Source: Liolophura sinensis (lineage: Eukaryota > Mollusca > Polyplacophora > Chitonida > Chitonidae). Taken from it: DNA of 64,000 nt. The notes beneath the pieces are model-generated. The model was not told the origin of the DNA, did no database searches, and saw only the letters and a list, made by a program, of their open reading frames with translations. A program made the translations under genes and the position numbers. The DNA is taken from positions 68,417,058 through 68,481,057 of the forward strand of contig NC_088295.1 of NCBI RefSeq assembly GCF_032854445.1, read 5' to 3'. Positions 37,120-48,989 of this stretch are shown here, in pieces; the first letter of the stretch is position 1; the number at the start of each line of letters is the position of its first letter.

Positions 37120-37765
37120 ATTTTAAAATTTTCTCTAAATGCAAGCAAAACTCAATACATGATTATCAAACCTTACCGCAAATCCCACCCAGCCAATCTT
37201 CCCAGTTTAAACTATTCATAGCACTATTTTAAGTCATGTGAGTGTTTTTCTAGGTATTGTTTTTAACGATAAATTAACTTGGTCTTGCTACATCACTTAT
37301 ATAACTATGAAAATATCCACGAACATCTGTATAATTAAACATATTAGAAACTGCTTAAATAAAAAAAACCCTTCTCATTCTATTCTACTCGCTCATCTTT
37401 CCATACTTATCATATGCAAATCCTCTCTGGGGTAGCACCTTCCCAACTCATCTACAGCCTGTACTGCTCCTCCAAAAACGTGCGTTGAGATGCATTACCT
37501 TTCACACAGACCTCAACATGCTGAACCAAAATTTCGAAAACTAAAAATGCATCATCCTCAAAATCTGCCTAACACCTTTCGCTACTATTTCACAAGGTAA
37601 GTAAATATTCACAATTATCCAAACCGAAGCCACGGCTTGAACCTGTATGTCCCATTCTACCATGCGAATTATTCTCTACGCACACTGCTCATTACGATGG
37701 CTCGGGAATGGAACAAATTGACATTCGACCTCAATTTTGTTTTTCACATTGCGAGTCTAAACTAA
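37120..37765 (+). mobile_element. Decayed non-LTR retrotransposon (LINE) RT fragment
   Basis: Three-frame reading gives a decayed reverse-transcriptase C-terminal half: LNASKTQYMIIKPYRKSHP near 37134, FLGIVFNDKLTW near 37245, then IRNCLNKK near 37350. A degraded MARE-WN-L motif follows near 37695. This order (NxSKT, FLGxxxxxxLxW, then the thumb region) is typical of CR1/Jockey/I-type LINEs. There are several frameshifts and stops, no endonuclease domain, and no 5' end. Confidence 0.75.
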
Positions 37766-37835
37766 GGCATCATCAAATCACCATAACCTCTGTACAAAGT
37801 CGGCGTTGGCGTCCAAAGGTAAAAGCAATGTTAAA

Positions 37836-38345
37836 GTAAATGTTAGGTGTGGTATCTTAAGAAGGACAGCATGTACTCAACCCAGGTTTTGCACACATGT
37901 ATGGGGTGTTTCATCGTAGATGCTGTGTGTGCATATCAATTACCGTAAATTAAAATTAAAAAATATGACAACTTAGTGCATTGCGCATTAGAAGTAATGT
38001 TAAGGTAAATGTTAGAGTGTTATCTCAAAGGGTACTGCATGAACTGAGCTCAGGGTTAGCATGCATCTAAAGCTCAGTGACACGAGTAGGGTGTCCCAAC
38101 ATTGATGCTCTGTGTGCACAAAATTACCAAAGTCACGACTTGGTGAACTTATTGTGCATTGAAATCAAAATTAAGGTAAATGTTATAGGGGTGGTCTCAA
38201 CAGATTCTGCATGCGATTAGCCCCGCTTTTACATATGTAAAGCACAATAACATGAAGGGGATATTCACATGTTGATGCCTCGCATTTGTTTTGCTGGTAT
38301 TTAGCGTACAGTACAAAAACCATGACCTTCTCGTCTCTAAGCTGA
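37836..38345 (+). repeat. ~170-bp satellite, 3 diverged copies
   Basis: The word gtaaatgtta starts units at 37836, 38005 and 38176 (spacings 169 and 171). Each unit holds a ggtttt/gcatgc-type block, a gatgctctgtgtgcac-like block and an aattaccgtaaatta-like block. A single related monomer is at 6230-6445. The length is close to a nucleosomal repeat. Confidence 0.75.
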
Positions 38346-38433
38346 ATATATGTTGACAAGGGGCACAGGACAAATCATTTTCATCTCTATCAAAGACAGT
38401 TGCATATATGTGTGTTTGATCTACACTTGTACA

Positions 38434-38540
38434 TACACCGCTTCGGTGGCCTAATGGTTGAGTCAGGAGACCTGGTATCAAACCTGAGTCTGGTTATACC
38501 AAAAACCTTAAAAAACCCAAAGCATACATACGTATATAAA
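38434..38540 (+). repeat. SINE head and tail, tRNA-like (type C)
   Basis: The stretch cgcttcggtggcctaatggt (A-box-like), then ggtatcaaacctgagtctgg (B-box-like), ends in aaaaacccaaagcatacata. The same head, more diverged, begins the copy at 14885. Confidence 0.65.
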
Positions 38541-39777
38541 TACACACCCACACTTGTACAGGATTTACGTATATGACATACCCAGGTCAGGTAACTGTAG
38601 GTACATCAAACACAGATAGGTCTCGTTTATTGTTTAAGCTTCCCAAGGCATAAGTACGAGATAACGGAACTAAAGTGTTTAGTTAATTGAAAGAGGCGTG
38701 TACTCTTAACACTAGTACATACAATAAACAGCATAAACTATGTTCACGTAGGTGGCCACAGCTTCCTCCGAAGACAGGTAATAGGTGTTATACGCAAGGT
38801 TTAGCTGGGGTTAATTAATTGGCTGAGAATCGATTGCTGATTACCCTTACCTTGTTCTAACATACAACCTCTCGAGCTACTTTGAAGTTCGGGAGCGGAA
38901 ACTTGTGTAAATTGGTAGATGGGATTCATTTGTAAACAGAAGCATCCATTAAGTCATCTATATAGACGTACACCTAGAAAACTCCTAACGAGATCCTATA
39001 GGGACATCTTAGAATGTTACGGGTAACGATAGTGACGCTTATGCTGACGATAATAATGTGTTGGCGATGATGACGATAATAATAACAATGGTGAGAAGGA
39101 GGAGGAAATTGTTGGTGGTGATGGCGTTGGTGATGATGCATGTAGAAGTGTACACGATTGTACTGATAACGGCTAATACTATTCACCATACGTATTGGCG
39201 GTACAAAATTTCTTTGGTCACTATACCGTGCGCATGTTTCCCGACTCTTCTTTAATTGAAATCGGGTTTTGGGAGATGAATTTATGAATCATTAACAATG
39301 CTGACAATATACGTTAATCTGTATAACCCATAAGTGTAGTATAAGTGTTTCATCATTAAAGTTTTTTAGATTGAGCATTCGAGATACAACGACACAGAAC
39401 CACCTCAGTGAAGAAATTGGGAACTTCTTCAAATCAAATCCGTATTGTCAATGCCTTAAATTTGAGAAGTGTAACTTGTTGTGAACCAAGGCAGTTGATA
39501 TCTTGAAAATGTTGAAAAATAGCAAAGGAACAACATGTTCAAAAAGTTCTGATTTTTTTTCTTCAGTTTTCTTAATTTTCATCAGCACGACAGTCAGACA
39601 TTTTTTTTTAAATCTCTTTTCTCGTGGGCCACTTATGGCGACAATAAGCTGTCATTTGTCGGTCAACATGTCACAGACCGACATAAATTTATCAGTTTGG
39701 AGATTTGTGCTCCGGTCAATATACTTTTCCCTCAACCAATTTATGAGAGGAAACTTTTGGTGACAAGAACGAGATAA
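38541..39777. other. Intergenic stretch, no gene seen
   Basis: Contains a gatgacgat/ggtgatgatg-rich simple segment at 39015-39140 but no supported coding or RNA gene. Confidence 0.45.
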
Positions 39778-39779
39778 TA

Positions 39780-41303
39780 AACTCTGTCAAAAAAGAAACG
39801 CAACCCCCGTATTTTAGAGATTTTAATATTTAGTTTTAGGACGGCACAACTTTTTTCTTATTGAAGACAGAAGTCAGAAATTTGGCAGAATAATAATCAA
39901 GATGGTCATGTTTAAAACTGTCTTTTCAAAAGTCATCTCACAGACACCAGTTGCTCACCAGGGGGCGTCTTCCTCAGTATCTCGTATGACCACCACGAGC
40001 TGCAATCACTGCACGGCATCTCCTTGGACAAGAACGGATAAGACGCCGGATTCTCTCCTGGGGAATGGCCCTCCACTCCTCCTGTAACGCAACGGCGAGC
40101 TGTTGAAGCGTCCGTGGCGGTGGCTGACGTTGACGCACGTGTCGATCCAGAGTATCCCACAGGTGTCCAATAGGGTTGAGGTCTGGTGATTTAGAGGGCC
40201 ACGGCAAGACATTGACGTTGGAATCCTGCAGAAAGTTCATTTTTGCACGTGCAGTATGAGGCCTGGCGTTGTCCTGTTGAAAAAGCTGTGTCTGTCGGTC
40301 AATAATCGGGAGAAGGTGAGGCTGTAACACGTGGTTGATGTAACCTTGGGCTGTCAGGTTCCCTGGAACGATCACCAAGTCTGATTTCTGGTTGTACGAG
40401 ATGGCTCCCCAAACCATAACACTGCCTCCGCCAAATCTGTCCACCTGCCGGACGCAGATGGGCGCAAAGCGTTCATGACGTCTCCTATACACACGTTGTC
40501 TTCCGTCGTGACGTGTCAAAAGAAAACGGGATTCATCAGAAAATCAGATGCGCCTCCAGTTTTGTAAAGTCCATATCCTTAAGTTGTTGCACCACCTGAG
40601 TCGTAGGCGTCGATGTAAGGGGCGTAGTACATGTCCAACAACTGGTCTACAGGCACGTAAACCCGCTTCTTTCAGACGGTTCCTAATCGTTTGAGCCGAC
40701 ACTCTCCTCAAACCTGGTATTTGTGTGGCAGTCACGGTTGGTAGGGCATGCCGATTACGCAGGTGAAGGACCCGGATGTACCGATCTTGAAGTGGGGTCG
40801 TGATTCTTGGCCTTCCACTTCTCGGGCGATTGTTGGTCGAATTAATGTTGTTGTAACGGCTCCAAAGTCGGGATATCGTTGTTTTGTGAAGATTTAGGTG
40901 TCGTGCAATAGTACCAAAACTTTCTCCGGCTTGAAGACGACCAATGGCGATATTTCGGTCGGCAGCACTCAGTCGCGGCATTTTACCGACTGCCTTTCGT
41001 CGACGAATGAATGAATAAAATACGAAAGCACATGGGCTTTTATACGCCCCCACACTATATTGACATGATTTGCATGTGAATGGTTCTGTGTGCGACGTCA
41101 ACAGGGTCAGTCCATGCGTTGTGACGTCATAAGCAATAAAATACACTTAGGAGAGAAAAGGCAGTTGTTTGGATGGTAATGTTCATTAAAAACGTGTATA
41201 ATTTCATTACATTTGGCTAAAATTTAGTTTGGAAGCAATAACTTTATTCCAACGAATTTTTGATATTCGAGGACAGGGGTTGCGTTTCTTTTTTGACAGA
41301 GTT
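39780..41303 (-). mobile_element. Tc1/mariner element, complete ends, inactive
   Basis: 1524 bp with at least 27-bp perfect inverted ends (aactctgtcaaaaaagaaac and its complement) flanked by TA on both sides (39778-39779 and 41304-41305), the standard Tc1 target duplication. The transposase lies inside on the minus strand. Intact termini and near-intact coding suggest a fairly recent insertion. Confidence 0.96.
39974..40981 (-). pseudogene. Tc1 transposase, one in-frame stop and altered triad
   Basis: This is a DDE transposase, cut-and-paste at TA sites. From ATG at 40981 it reads MPRLSAADRNIAIGRLQAGE, a paired-type HTH with GTIARHLNLHKTTISRLW, then GRPRITT, a second HTH and WTLQNWRRI. An in-frame TGA (40544-40546) interrupts just before FSDESRF, which holds the first catalytic Asp. 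After it the frame stays open through GGGSVMVWGAI, QQDNARPHTA (second Asp) and SPDLNPIGHLWD to the normal end RGGHTRY. The third catalytic Glu, NPIE in active relatives, is Gly here. Full length would be 335 codons. With a stop and a lost catalytic residue this copy cannot encode an active enzyme, though its ends could still be moved in trans. Confidence 0.93.
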
Positions 41304-41305
41304 TA

Positions 41306-44300
41306 TCAGGACTGATACGTAACGCTATCCTGCTAAAAAAGGCGAGTTCAAGAATCGAATACGTAATATATACATGTAGACTGTCATCTTTCTCTCAAAC
41401 CAAATACGGTTTGTGCACACGTGATTATGTTGATCCATTGTTATTTATGGACACTGCTCGCCAAGCACGTATAGCAAATACGCCTCTCTGGTAACAGAAA
41501 GAGCATTTCTAATCGTAAATACAGTACTTGGACTAAAATTAATTTTCCGGTTTTTACAAGTAACCATAATACAGTCTTATAATGATTACATTTTTAATTA
41601 TGAGTTTATCCATCTGCCTACATTCTTTAACTCTACGATATATATTGGTCTGTATTTGCTGTATCATTTGCTGTAAACTCGTGCAAGGCTATAGTGATAA
41701 ATAATTAATAGTATCACGTTACATTATTTGCTTTTGCAACATTTATAGTATATAAATTATATAAATAAGCCTGATATTACATGGGAATATGAGCCAATAG
41801 ATCTAAAAAACATAAATAAAAAACAAATTAATGAAGATTATTTAGTCTCATCACCCAACATTTTAATACATGCTTTTAGTGAGCTGAAATTAACTATTAC
41901 GACATTATGCTGTAATACATGTACATAGACTACCTGTGATAGAATCAGGTTATCTGGAGTGTGACAGTGGGCCTATAACCCACCCTTAAAATTTGGCCCT
42001 ATAACTATCGCTGGTAGTATGGTAAAAGTGAACACATCAAAATGTTCTTTGCTCACATTTTTTAAGCCTGACTTTCAGAAAGAGGTTCCATGGGTACGTA
42101 TACTTTGGGTTATTCAGTCATATATCACTACTTGGAATCATGAGCTGATGTACTAGCATGCTGTAAATTTTATAGAGGGACATACTAACGTTTAGCTATT
42201 CATCATCACGTCGGCATCATTTATGGATCTATTTGTTTAGGATCTAGCACCTGACTAAATATTTCTCTGACGCTGTCAGGTTTATGCATGTATTGTTGCA
42301 TGTGGAGAAGCGATTAAGGGCAAACATTGCGTAGGCTACACTTAACCCACTACACCAACTTTCAACATGCCTCCAATATTTTAATCGAAAAATTAGAAAC
42401 GTATTCTTCTCACAGGCAGGTTTATATGACGTGATGTCAAGCTTAGATTCGGAAACAAGGTTACCAAAGAGCTCACTTGTTAAAGACACATTCAGTTCAG
42501 TAAACAAGACACAGGGCTTAAATATTTATCTTAACATGGATTCTGTACAAAACAAGGGCGTAAATTGGTAATTTAAGGAACGTAACATACAAATAGGGCA
42601 TGAAGAATGTAACACCCCCTCGTGTAATTCTTCACTTGCTTTACATGTATGCAAACACTTAGAACAATACATTGCCTTCAGTAACACAACTAAGCACGGA
42701 GCCTCTGCGATTAAAACAAGGCCACCATACTGGTATTGGCCATCAAAGCGCCTTCTGTCTGAGAAATGGACAGTACGTTGGAAACCATGCGTTCCGTGCC
42801 ATCACATCTTATAAAAATCGTTCAAAGTAAAATGTCTTGAACCATTTATAAGACAATGTGGAATGTGTTGTGTTAATTACATCAGCCCAGATACGTTCAC
42901 TACTCGTCATATGTCAAATCTGTACACGTCATGTATGTCAAATCTGGTTTGCAATTTGCTAAATTCATATGCACCTTTGAATCAGACAATGTACAGTACA
43001 TACGACGAAAAGAAACTTGTCTCTGGGACAATACATGTACGTACATGTACTTATTCCTATCATCATTGTTATTATCGCTACCAAATTACTAAAAAAAATT
43101 CTCAGACTTTTGTCCTAAACCAAATCTATCAAAGGTCAGTCTCAATCTGGTCAGCTTATCAGGATTGTTAATGAAAAGCCCATAGAGCACATGCACCTTT
43201 TTCTGAGTATGTAGGCATAAATCTATACTGTAACTCAAAGAAACTGTGCATTGATAAGATCTTTCACACATTTTTCTCACATATACCTAAATCTATTCAG
43301 CGCCAAAAAGCCTTATTTCTCATGCAAAGACCACGAAATGTTGTTGATACCATATCTGTAGTTCGTATAGTCTTAAGATCAATAACTGAGTGATGTTTCG
43401 GTGACAAAGCACGCACCTTGCCACGAGACATAAAACTGGCAAATCACTCTAACAGGAGACTTTAAATAATCTATACGAGCCCATAAAGTGTCATGTGATC
43501 CATACCTTCATGTAAAATACGATCCCCCCCCCCCACTCCATTGGGTATTCTGAAGTATGCTGAACTTTACCTTAATGCGGAACGTACTTTTACAATCTTA
43601 TTTCTTCGCACTATGATACTTTTAGGTAATTTCAAGGCACAGTTACTTTTTGACCGATTTTATATACCTCATGTTCTGATACACCAGAACTTGGAGATCA
43701 TTTGCTCACCTAATAATACAACCAAATAATGTTGACAAAAAAATTCAAAATCAAGACAACCTTCTTAATAGCCAGAAATTTTATTCGGTCTAAATAAAAG
43801 GATATAGAAACAATGATACCATTAATGGTCAGCAACCGATGATCTTAAATTGTAATCCTGGGGCCATAATCTTGAACACAGAATGGAATGGTTTACATAA
43901 AACGTAATGAACGGCTGTTCAATATGCGATTATACCTCCTGTAGACAGTTTGTCTACAATGGGATACTGGCAGAAATTCGAAGTGGGACTTCATGCGTTA
44001 CTTACGTGACGCTGAACATTCAACTGCAGCGTCAACAGAGCCACGTCCCAGTGGGTAGATCAAGTACGTCACAGATGAAACTGCAGCGTACACAAGTTCC
44101 ACCTTTTGTGACAGGAAAATCTGCCGGTACAACATTACAAGACAACAACATACCAGTAACTACCATGCCATGGACTATTAAGAATACATGGTCATGAACA
44201 CTGGTTAACATACAGCAACAAATGAGGATGAAACACACTATACAAAGAATGGTTATGTCTTTGCGCCATATCACAGCCACACTTTGTAAAGGCATAGTGC

Positions 44301-45550
44301 CAGAAACTCTTTAAGAATTTCACTGGTCTACATAATGCTTTAATATTTCGACTTGTCTTGTGACCAAAATTTTGTATACATTGTGGTGAAAAAGGCACCG
44401 TAGTTTGAAGTCTATCATATGCCTATTTATACGGACATTCAAAGGACAGTAAAACTCAAATTCGGAACCTTTCTTTGTGGTTGTCACATGCATAGGAAAA
44501 ATTAACACTTTTGAAAGATGGTTTATTCTGGTCAAGACTACATATATATAGTGTTCTACCTGCTAAAATGCTGGCCTACAATAATTAAAGTTGTAGAAAC
44601 TATACACCACCTAGGAAGCCTTAGAATTTTCAATATGACATGTATTTCATATCAGAATATTTTAATACAAAATATATTTTCCTAGAAATAGCTTACAAGT
44701 GTAAATGCTAAACCTATGGGTTTCCACTTCTCTTATGGCTTAAGCTACATTGACATCTAACACCCATTTGAACATTAAATGTGGCCCATTTGGAGGCCCA
44801 TTTTACAGCTTGTCCTTTGTCAGTAGCAAACAAACACACATCACTTCAACTGAACACTGTAAAGTTGGACGGCAATATCAGCAATGAGAGTACACAAAAA
44901 GGTGCCACTGATCCCGTTGTCAATCCCCTTTGAGACAGCGTCAGGTCTGTCCCTTGGCACATAGATTAGACAGAAGTCCTGCCAAGCAGATTTCCTCTCT
45001 TCCTTACACTTAAAATTATCATACTACATGTAGCATTTCACAAATGACATGTCTTCATACCACACAGTATAACAACATCTGTCAGATGAGAAAATTCCAT
45101 AAGCATCATATAAATACTCAACCACCTTGTCAATTATGGGATTCATATGTATTGCTATGGAAATCAGCTTCATGGCTCATCTTCATGGTTCATGAGCTGT
45201 AAGGTCTGCTGTGAAGAGTGGTTTTTCACCTGGGTTGTCTGACTTCCAAAGCCCGCCTCCTTGCTGTCTCTATACTAGATTCACCTTGCTTCAGTTACAA
45301 TGAACTATCACTTCCCCATCTTCATGCGTGTGTCACATCCTCTAATTAATAGGGAGATGCTCTGGGGAAAAGCAAACATACCAGTACGTATTTCAATGCT
45401 GTATTTAACCTCAAGTTTAGAATTTTTCAAGTCATGCATTTTCCTTGATTGTGATCAATTCATCCACATTAAAATTTAGAGAGTTTTTAATGAAGTTTGA
45501 ACAATTTCTAATCAGAAAATCTTCCATGTTGGCATCAAAACTATCATTTT
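41306..45550. other. Gene-poor 4.2 kb
   Basis: AT-rich with no exon I can support. A 59-codon minus-strand frame ends at about 44837 (DFCLIYVPRDRPDAVSKG) without a start or a recognisable family; it is discussed under rejected items. A C run is at 43527-43535. Confidence 0.45.
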
Positions 45551-45678
45551 TACCCTATTTTTTCTAATATTTGGGACACCTGGCCTGCTCATTTTAGCCA
45601 ATATATATATGTAATTATAAAAGGAATATCGAGTTTCTTTTTTCTCACATGGTTAGATCATCTAGTGAACAACATACT
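45551..45678 (-). repeat. Dispersed repeat, copy 2 (unknown family)
   Basis: Reverse-complement match to 4131-4254: ctaatatttgggacacctgg and tctcacatggttagatcat. The two copies differ by small indels. Confidence 0.8.
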
Positions 45679-46052
45679 AATATCTTTACTTTTCCAAAAG
45701 GCTGGTAAAGAAATGAAATATTCTACTTTCAATACTACTAATATCTGTCCCAAAAATTAGAAGAATTAGGGTAGTTGCTTCTGAAAGCACATTTTTTCTT
45801 CAGAAACTGACATTCACAATGTGTTCATGCTAATTTGTGTAGGTCTTGTGCTACAAATTTAAAAGTTAATCAAAAGTAAATTAAGTTTTTTCTTTCTCTG
45901 CTACAGGGTTGAATTCTATATCCAAGCAGTCTGGCCTGACAATATCCTAACCAGATATTGTGTCCTACGTGGTAATGACTCTAACATATTACACACAGCC
46001 CAAATGTAACAGTGTCTGCCTCTTTGAAGAAGGCTAGGACATTTCATACAAC

Positions 46053-47307
46053 CTACCTTCCAAATGTAACCATCGAGACAATTCCAAAAATTGTTTCCAG
46101 GCAAATGAAACAGAGCTGAATGGCAGACAACACAATGTCAATCCGTAAAACATAAGTCTGCCACAGTATCAAATAAATCGCACCAAATAAAGCGGGAACA
46201 CTGAGAAGTATGCTTGTCAAAACACCAATAATCCGCTCTGTTAAATTACCCTTTTGACCTGAAATGGAAAACAACTAGCATTAATTTATTTATTTATTTG
46301 ATTGGTGTTTTACGCCGTACTCAAGAATATTTCACTTATACGACGGCGGCCAGCATTATGGTGGGAGGAAACCGGGCAGAACCCGGGGGAAACCCACGAC
46401 CATCCTCAGGTTGCTGACAGACCTTCCCACTTATGACCGGAGAGGAAGCCAGCATGAGCTGAACTCACAGCGACCGCATTGGTGAGAGACTCCTGGGTCA
46501 TTACGCTGTGCTAGCGCGCTAACCAACTGAGCCACGGAGGCCCCTAACTAGCATTAAATAGTCCTAACAATGACTATGCATAACAATATACTAGATAATA
46601 CATGCACAACTTTCTTATAAATGTCCGGGTGGACAAGTAGTTAGCTTGATATGGCACCTTGTTCTTATAGAACTCAAAAACCTGAAAAAGCTTAAGATCT
46701 ACTTAAGAAAATGTAAAAAAGATTTTGGAACCACCTTATATGAGTTTACATTCCACACTGTACATGGTACATATATGCATCCTTGCAAGAGAGAAAAAAC
46801 TGGTCTGCCACCAAAGGCACACTTCACAGATAAGGTAAATGAGAGAGATAAATATTTACTTACCAAAAAACAGTCGCAATGCCTCAATTCCAGCAAGAAT
46901 GAAAAGTAAAATGACCTCTGCGGCCAAAACACTGGAGGGAAAAGGCAATGTCTCTCCTGTAAATAAAATACTAAAAATAACATCTAGTGTGGCAAATGAT
47001 TTGAAATAAATTATAAAGCAAATAAATGGTAATATAAAAGATTTACCTTTTAACTCATGTAAACAAGCAGTAAAATAATTACATGTACTTGCAATAATCA
47101 ACTGACTAATAGTGAACATGGTTTATAATGATAAGTTCAAAACTTTTCCAGAAACATTATGTGAATATAAATGTACATGTAATAGCATCGCAAGGAAAAC
47201 CCATAAAACTTACCTTTAAAGGCAAATATAAGAATTTCTGCAACAAAGAAAAATGCAAAATACCATCCGTTGATGTAGAGTAGTATTTGATAAGGAAGTG
47301 AAGATCT
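46053..47307 (-). CDS. TMEM216: Transmembrane protein 216, first coding exon not found
   Basis: TMEM216 is a four-pass membrane protein of the ciliary transition zone (MKS/B9 complex; Joubert and Meckel genes in human). Three minus-strand exons join in phase. 47307-47215 encodes RSSLPYQILLYINGWYF and FFFVAEILIFAFK. 46956-46864 encodes ETLPFPSSVLAAEV and GIEALRLFFG. 46258 to about 46053 encodes QKGNLTERIIGVLTS, ILWQTYVLRIDIVLSA and the last helix CLETIFGIVSMVTFG. Human TMEM216 has LEILFFLNGWY, GIEVIRLFFGTKGNL and LLLQTYVLRLEV in the same places. The last exon either stops at TAG (46055-46053) or uses the donor AAG|GTAGGT at 46056 to reach a short further exon. The start exon should lie above 47984, beyond a Tc1-like insertion. 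Confidence 0.9.
46285..46545 (-). repeat. SINE-A, full length with 12-bp target duplication
   Basis: A full SINE-A in reverse: attta tail at the low end, then acgccgtactcaagaatatt, cggcggccagcattatggtg, acccacgaccatcctcagg and the reversed A box gcgcgctaaccaactgagcc. It is flanked by direct repeats aactagcattaa (46273-46284 and 46546-46557), as expected of LINE-driven insertion. It sits in TMEM216 intron 3, 15 bp from the last exon's acceptor. Confidence 0.95.
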
Positions 47308-47360
47308 CTGAAAAGTTTGGTGAAGGAAACTTCCATTTTCTGTATTTCTTTGAATATATA

Positions 47361-47984
47361 CTGAATTCAAAAAGAAACGCGAATATTTTCAATGTCAAAT
47401 CGGAAGTACGTCCTGAGTAGTGTTGAGGCCTGCAGTTCCATTTTTTGCTTGAAGACGCAGTCTTGTTCTACAGCAAGATAATGCAAGAGCACATATCGCA
47501 AGATTGACACAGACATTTCTACTAAACAATGGAATCCAGTTGATGGATTGGCCAGCTTAAAAGTCCAGATTTGAATCCTATTGAGCACCTATGGGATGAA
47601 ATTGAACATCGCATTCGCCATCAATTTATGCAGCTAGTTACCTTGCAACAACTGCAACAAATGTCATTGACACTTATAATAACATTCCTCGGAGGTTCAT
47701 CTGAAGTCTCTTCAACAGCATGGGTAGAAGATGTGCATGTTTATGGGGGTCACACTTGTTACTAACGTTAATTTTCATTCCATCAGAAAAACAATTCCCA
47801 AAAGGCGTGGCTGTTGAGCCAAATTAAATGAGTTCTCCCATTTCAGCATCAGCATGATACTAGATCTTGAATAAGTTATTGTCCCGTTGTGTATACAGAG
47901 AAATATGTTTTAATAAAGTCAACCGGTTCTTACCCATTTGCAGTTCATACTACTTCTCTCATTCGCATTTCTTTTGGAATTCAG
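47361..47984 (+). mobile_element. Internally deleted Tc1-like element in TMEM216 intron
   Basis: 624 bp with 24-bp ends (ctgaattcaaaaagaaacgc and complement, two mismatches) flanked by TA (47359-47360 and 47985-47986). The plus strand keeps only the C-terminal half of a transposase: QQDNARAHIARL (second Asp) and, one frame away, SPDLNPIEHLWDE (third Glu retained). The HTH domains and first Asp are gone. It is a different subfamily from the element at 39780. Confidence 0.92.
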
Positions 47985-48547
47985 TATATGTTTGTTTTAT
48001 TTGTTTGGAAAGACATACATAATAAATGACGTTCACATTAAATACATATTATACTGAGTTAAAGTCCTTCCTGTCATTCCATCAGAATGCACATTTTGTT
48101 GAATGTCTCTGTCCACAAACAGAAATCATATATGATCATGTACGGGCCTGACCTCACATTTTCATAACTAAACAGTGTACCTGTCATACAAATGTTATGC
48201 TCCTTCAAACTTACACTATACAGTTGCAGACCTTAAAATTCCCAACACAGATCATAGCTCCTGTTGAATGCAAGGGTCTGCCACTTTAGGCCAATGATCA
48301 TAACGATGAATAACTCATTCACAAAATAGGTTGATATAAATAAAACTGTTATTTTATGTTCCAAAAACTCCAGACTGATTAAGAAAAGGATACAATAATC
48401 TGAACACGACCTGTAACATGGAAAAAAACAAATAATTAAAAATGAGTTTGTAAAATAATCTATTGATATTCAGTTCACAAAACCTGAAAGCATAAATGTT
48501 GATAATGTCAACACTTTTGTTTCTCAACTTCCATCTCAAAGGACTTG

Positions 48548-48700
48548 ACTCATTTATTTACTTATTCATTTCATTGTTGTTTAACATCATACTCAGGAAT
48601 ATTCAACTTACGAAGGCGGCCAGTTTTATGAGTGGAGGAAACCAGAGTACTAAAAGTAAACCAGCAGCCTCTGGCAAGTTACTGGTAAACTTTTCCATGT
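48548..48700 (-). repeat. SINE-A, old fragment
   Basis: A tcatttatttacttattc tail, then aacatcatactcaggaatat and aaggcggccagttttatgag are a diverged reverse SINE-A 3' half. Confidence 0.7.
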
Positions 48701-48857
48701 GTGATATTTGTGTAGGTTATGAACTGACTGAAAATATGCATGACAAGGCATTGTAATTACAAGATAGCACCCATGGCTCAAAAATGCAGTATCACTACAT
48801 TTATCTTCTTTTTTTTCTTTTTTTTTTTTTCTGTACTCTCAGCTTATACAGTGAAAA

Positions 48858-48989
48858 GGGGCCCATTCTACAAAGCAGTCAAAAACTGCACTTGGTGTAA
48901 TTTCCATGACAACATAAAGTAAAGAGATGAGTCACCATACTGTACATGCACTTGATGCAGTATTACAACAGATTTGTAGAATGGGTCCC
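48858..48989. mobile_element. Small foldback element
   Basis: The ends gggcccattctacaaag and tttgtagaatgggtccc are inverted repeats about 132 bp apart. The inner part is weakly self-complementary. It is probably a short MITE. Confidence 0.6.

Noticed and set aside
37120-37765. Retrovirus-like or LTR element as the source of the RT fragment
   Set aside because: Motif order and wording (FLGxxFNDKLTW, NASKT) are those of non-LTR retrotransposons, and no LTRs, gag or integrase are seen.
43907-44197. 96-codon plus-strand open frame
   Set aside because: No splice sites, no domain, and an overlapping open frame on the other strand of similar length. It reads as chance.
44837-45015. A 59-codon minus-strand open frame (…DFCLIYVPRDRPDAVSKG…)
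   Set aside because: It has no start codon, only a weak acceptor, no recognised family and no neighbouring exon in phase. It could be a real exon but the evidence is too thin.
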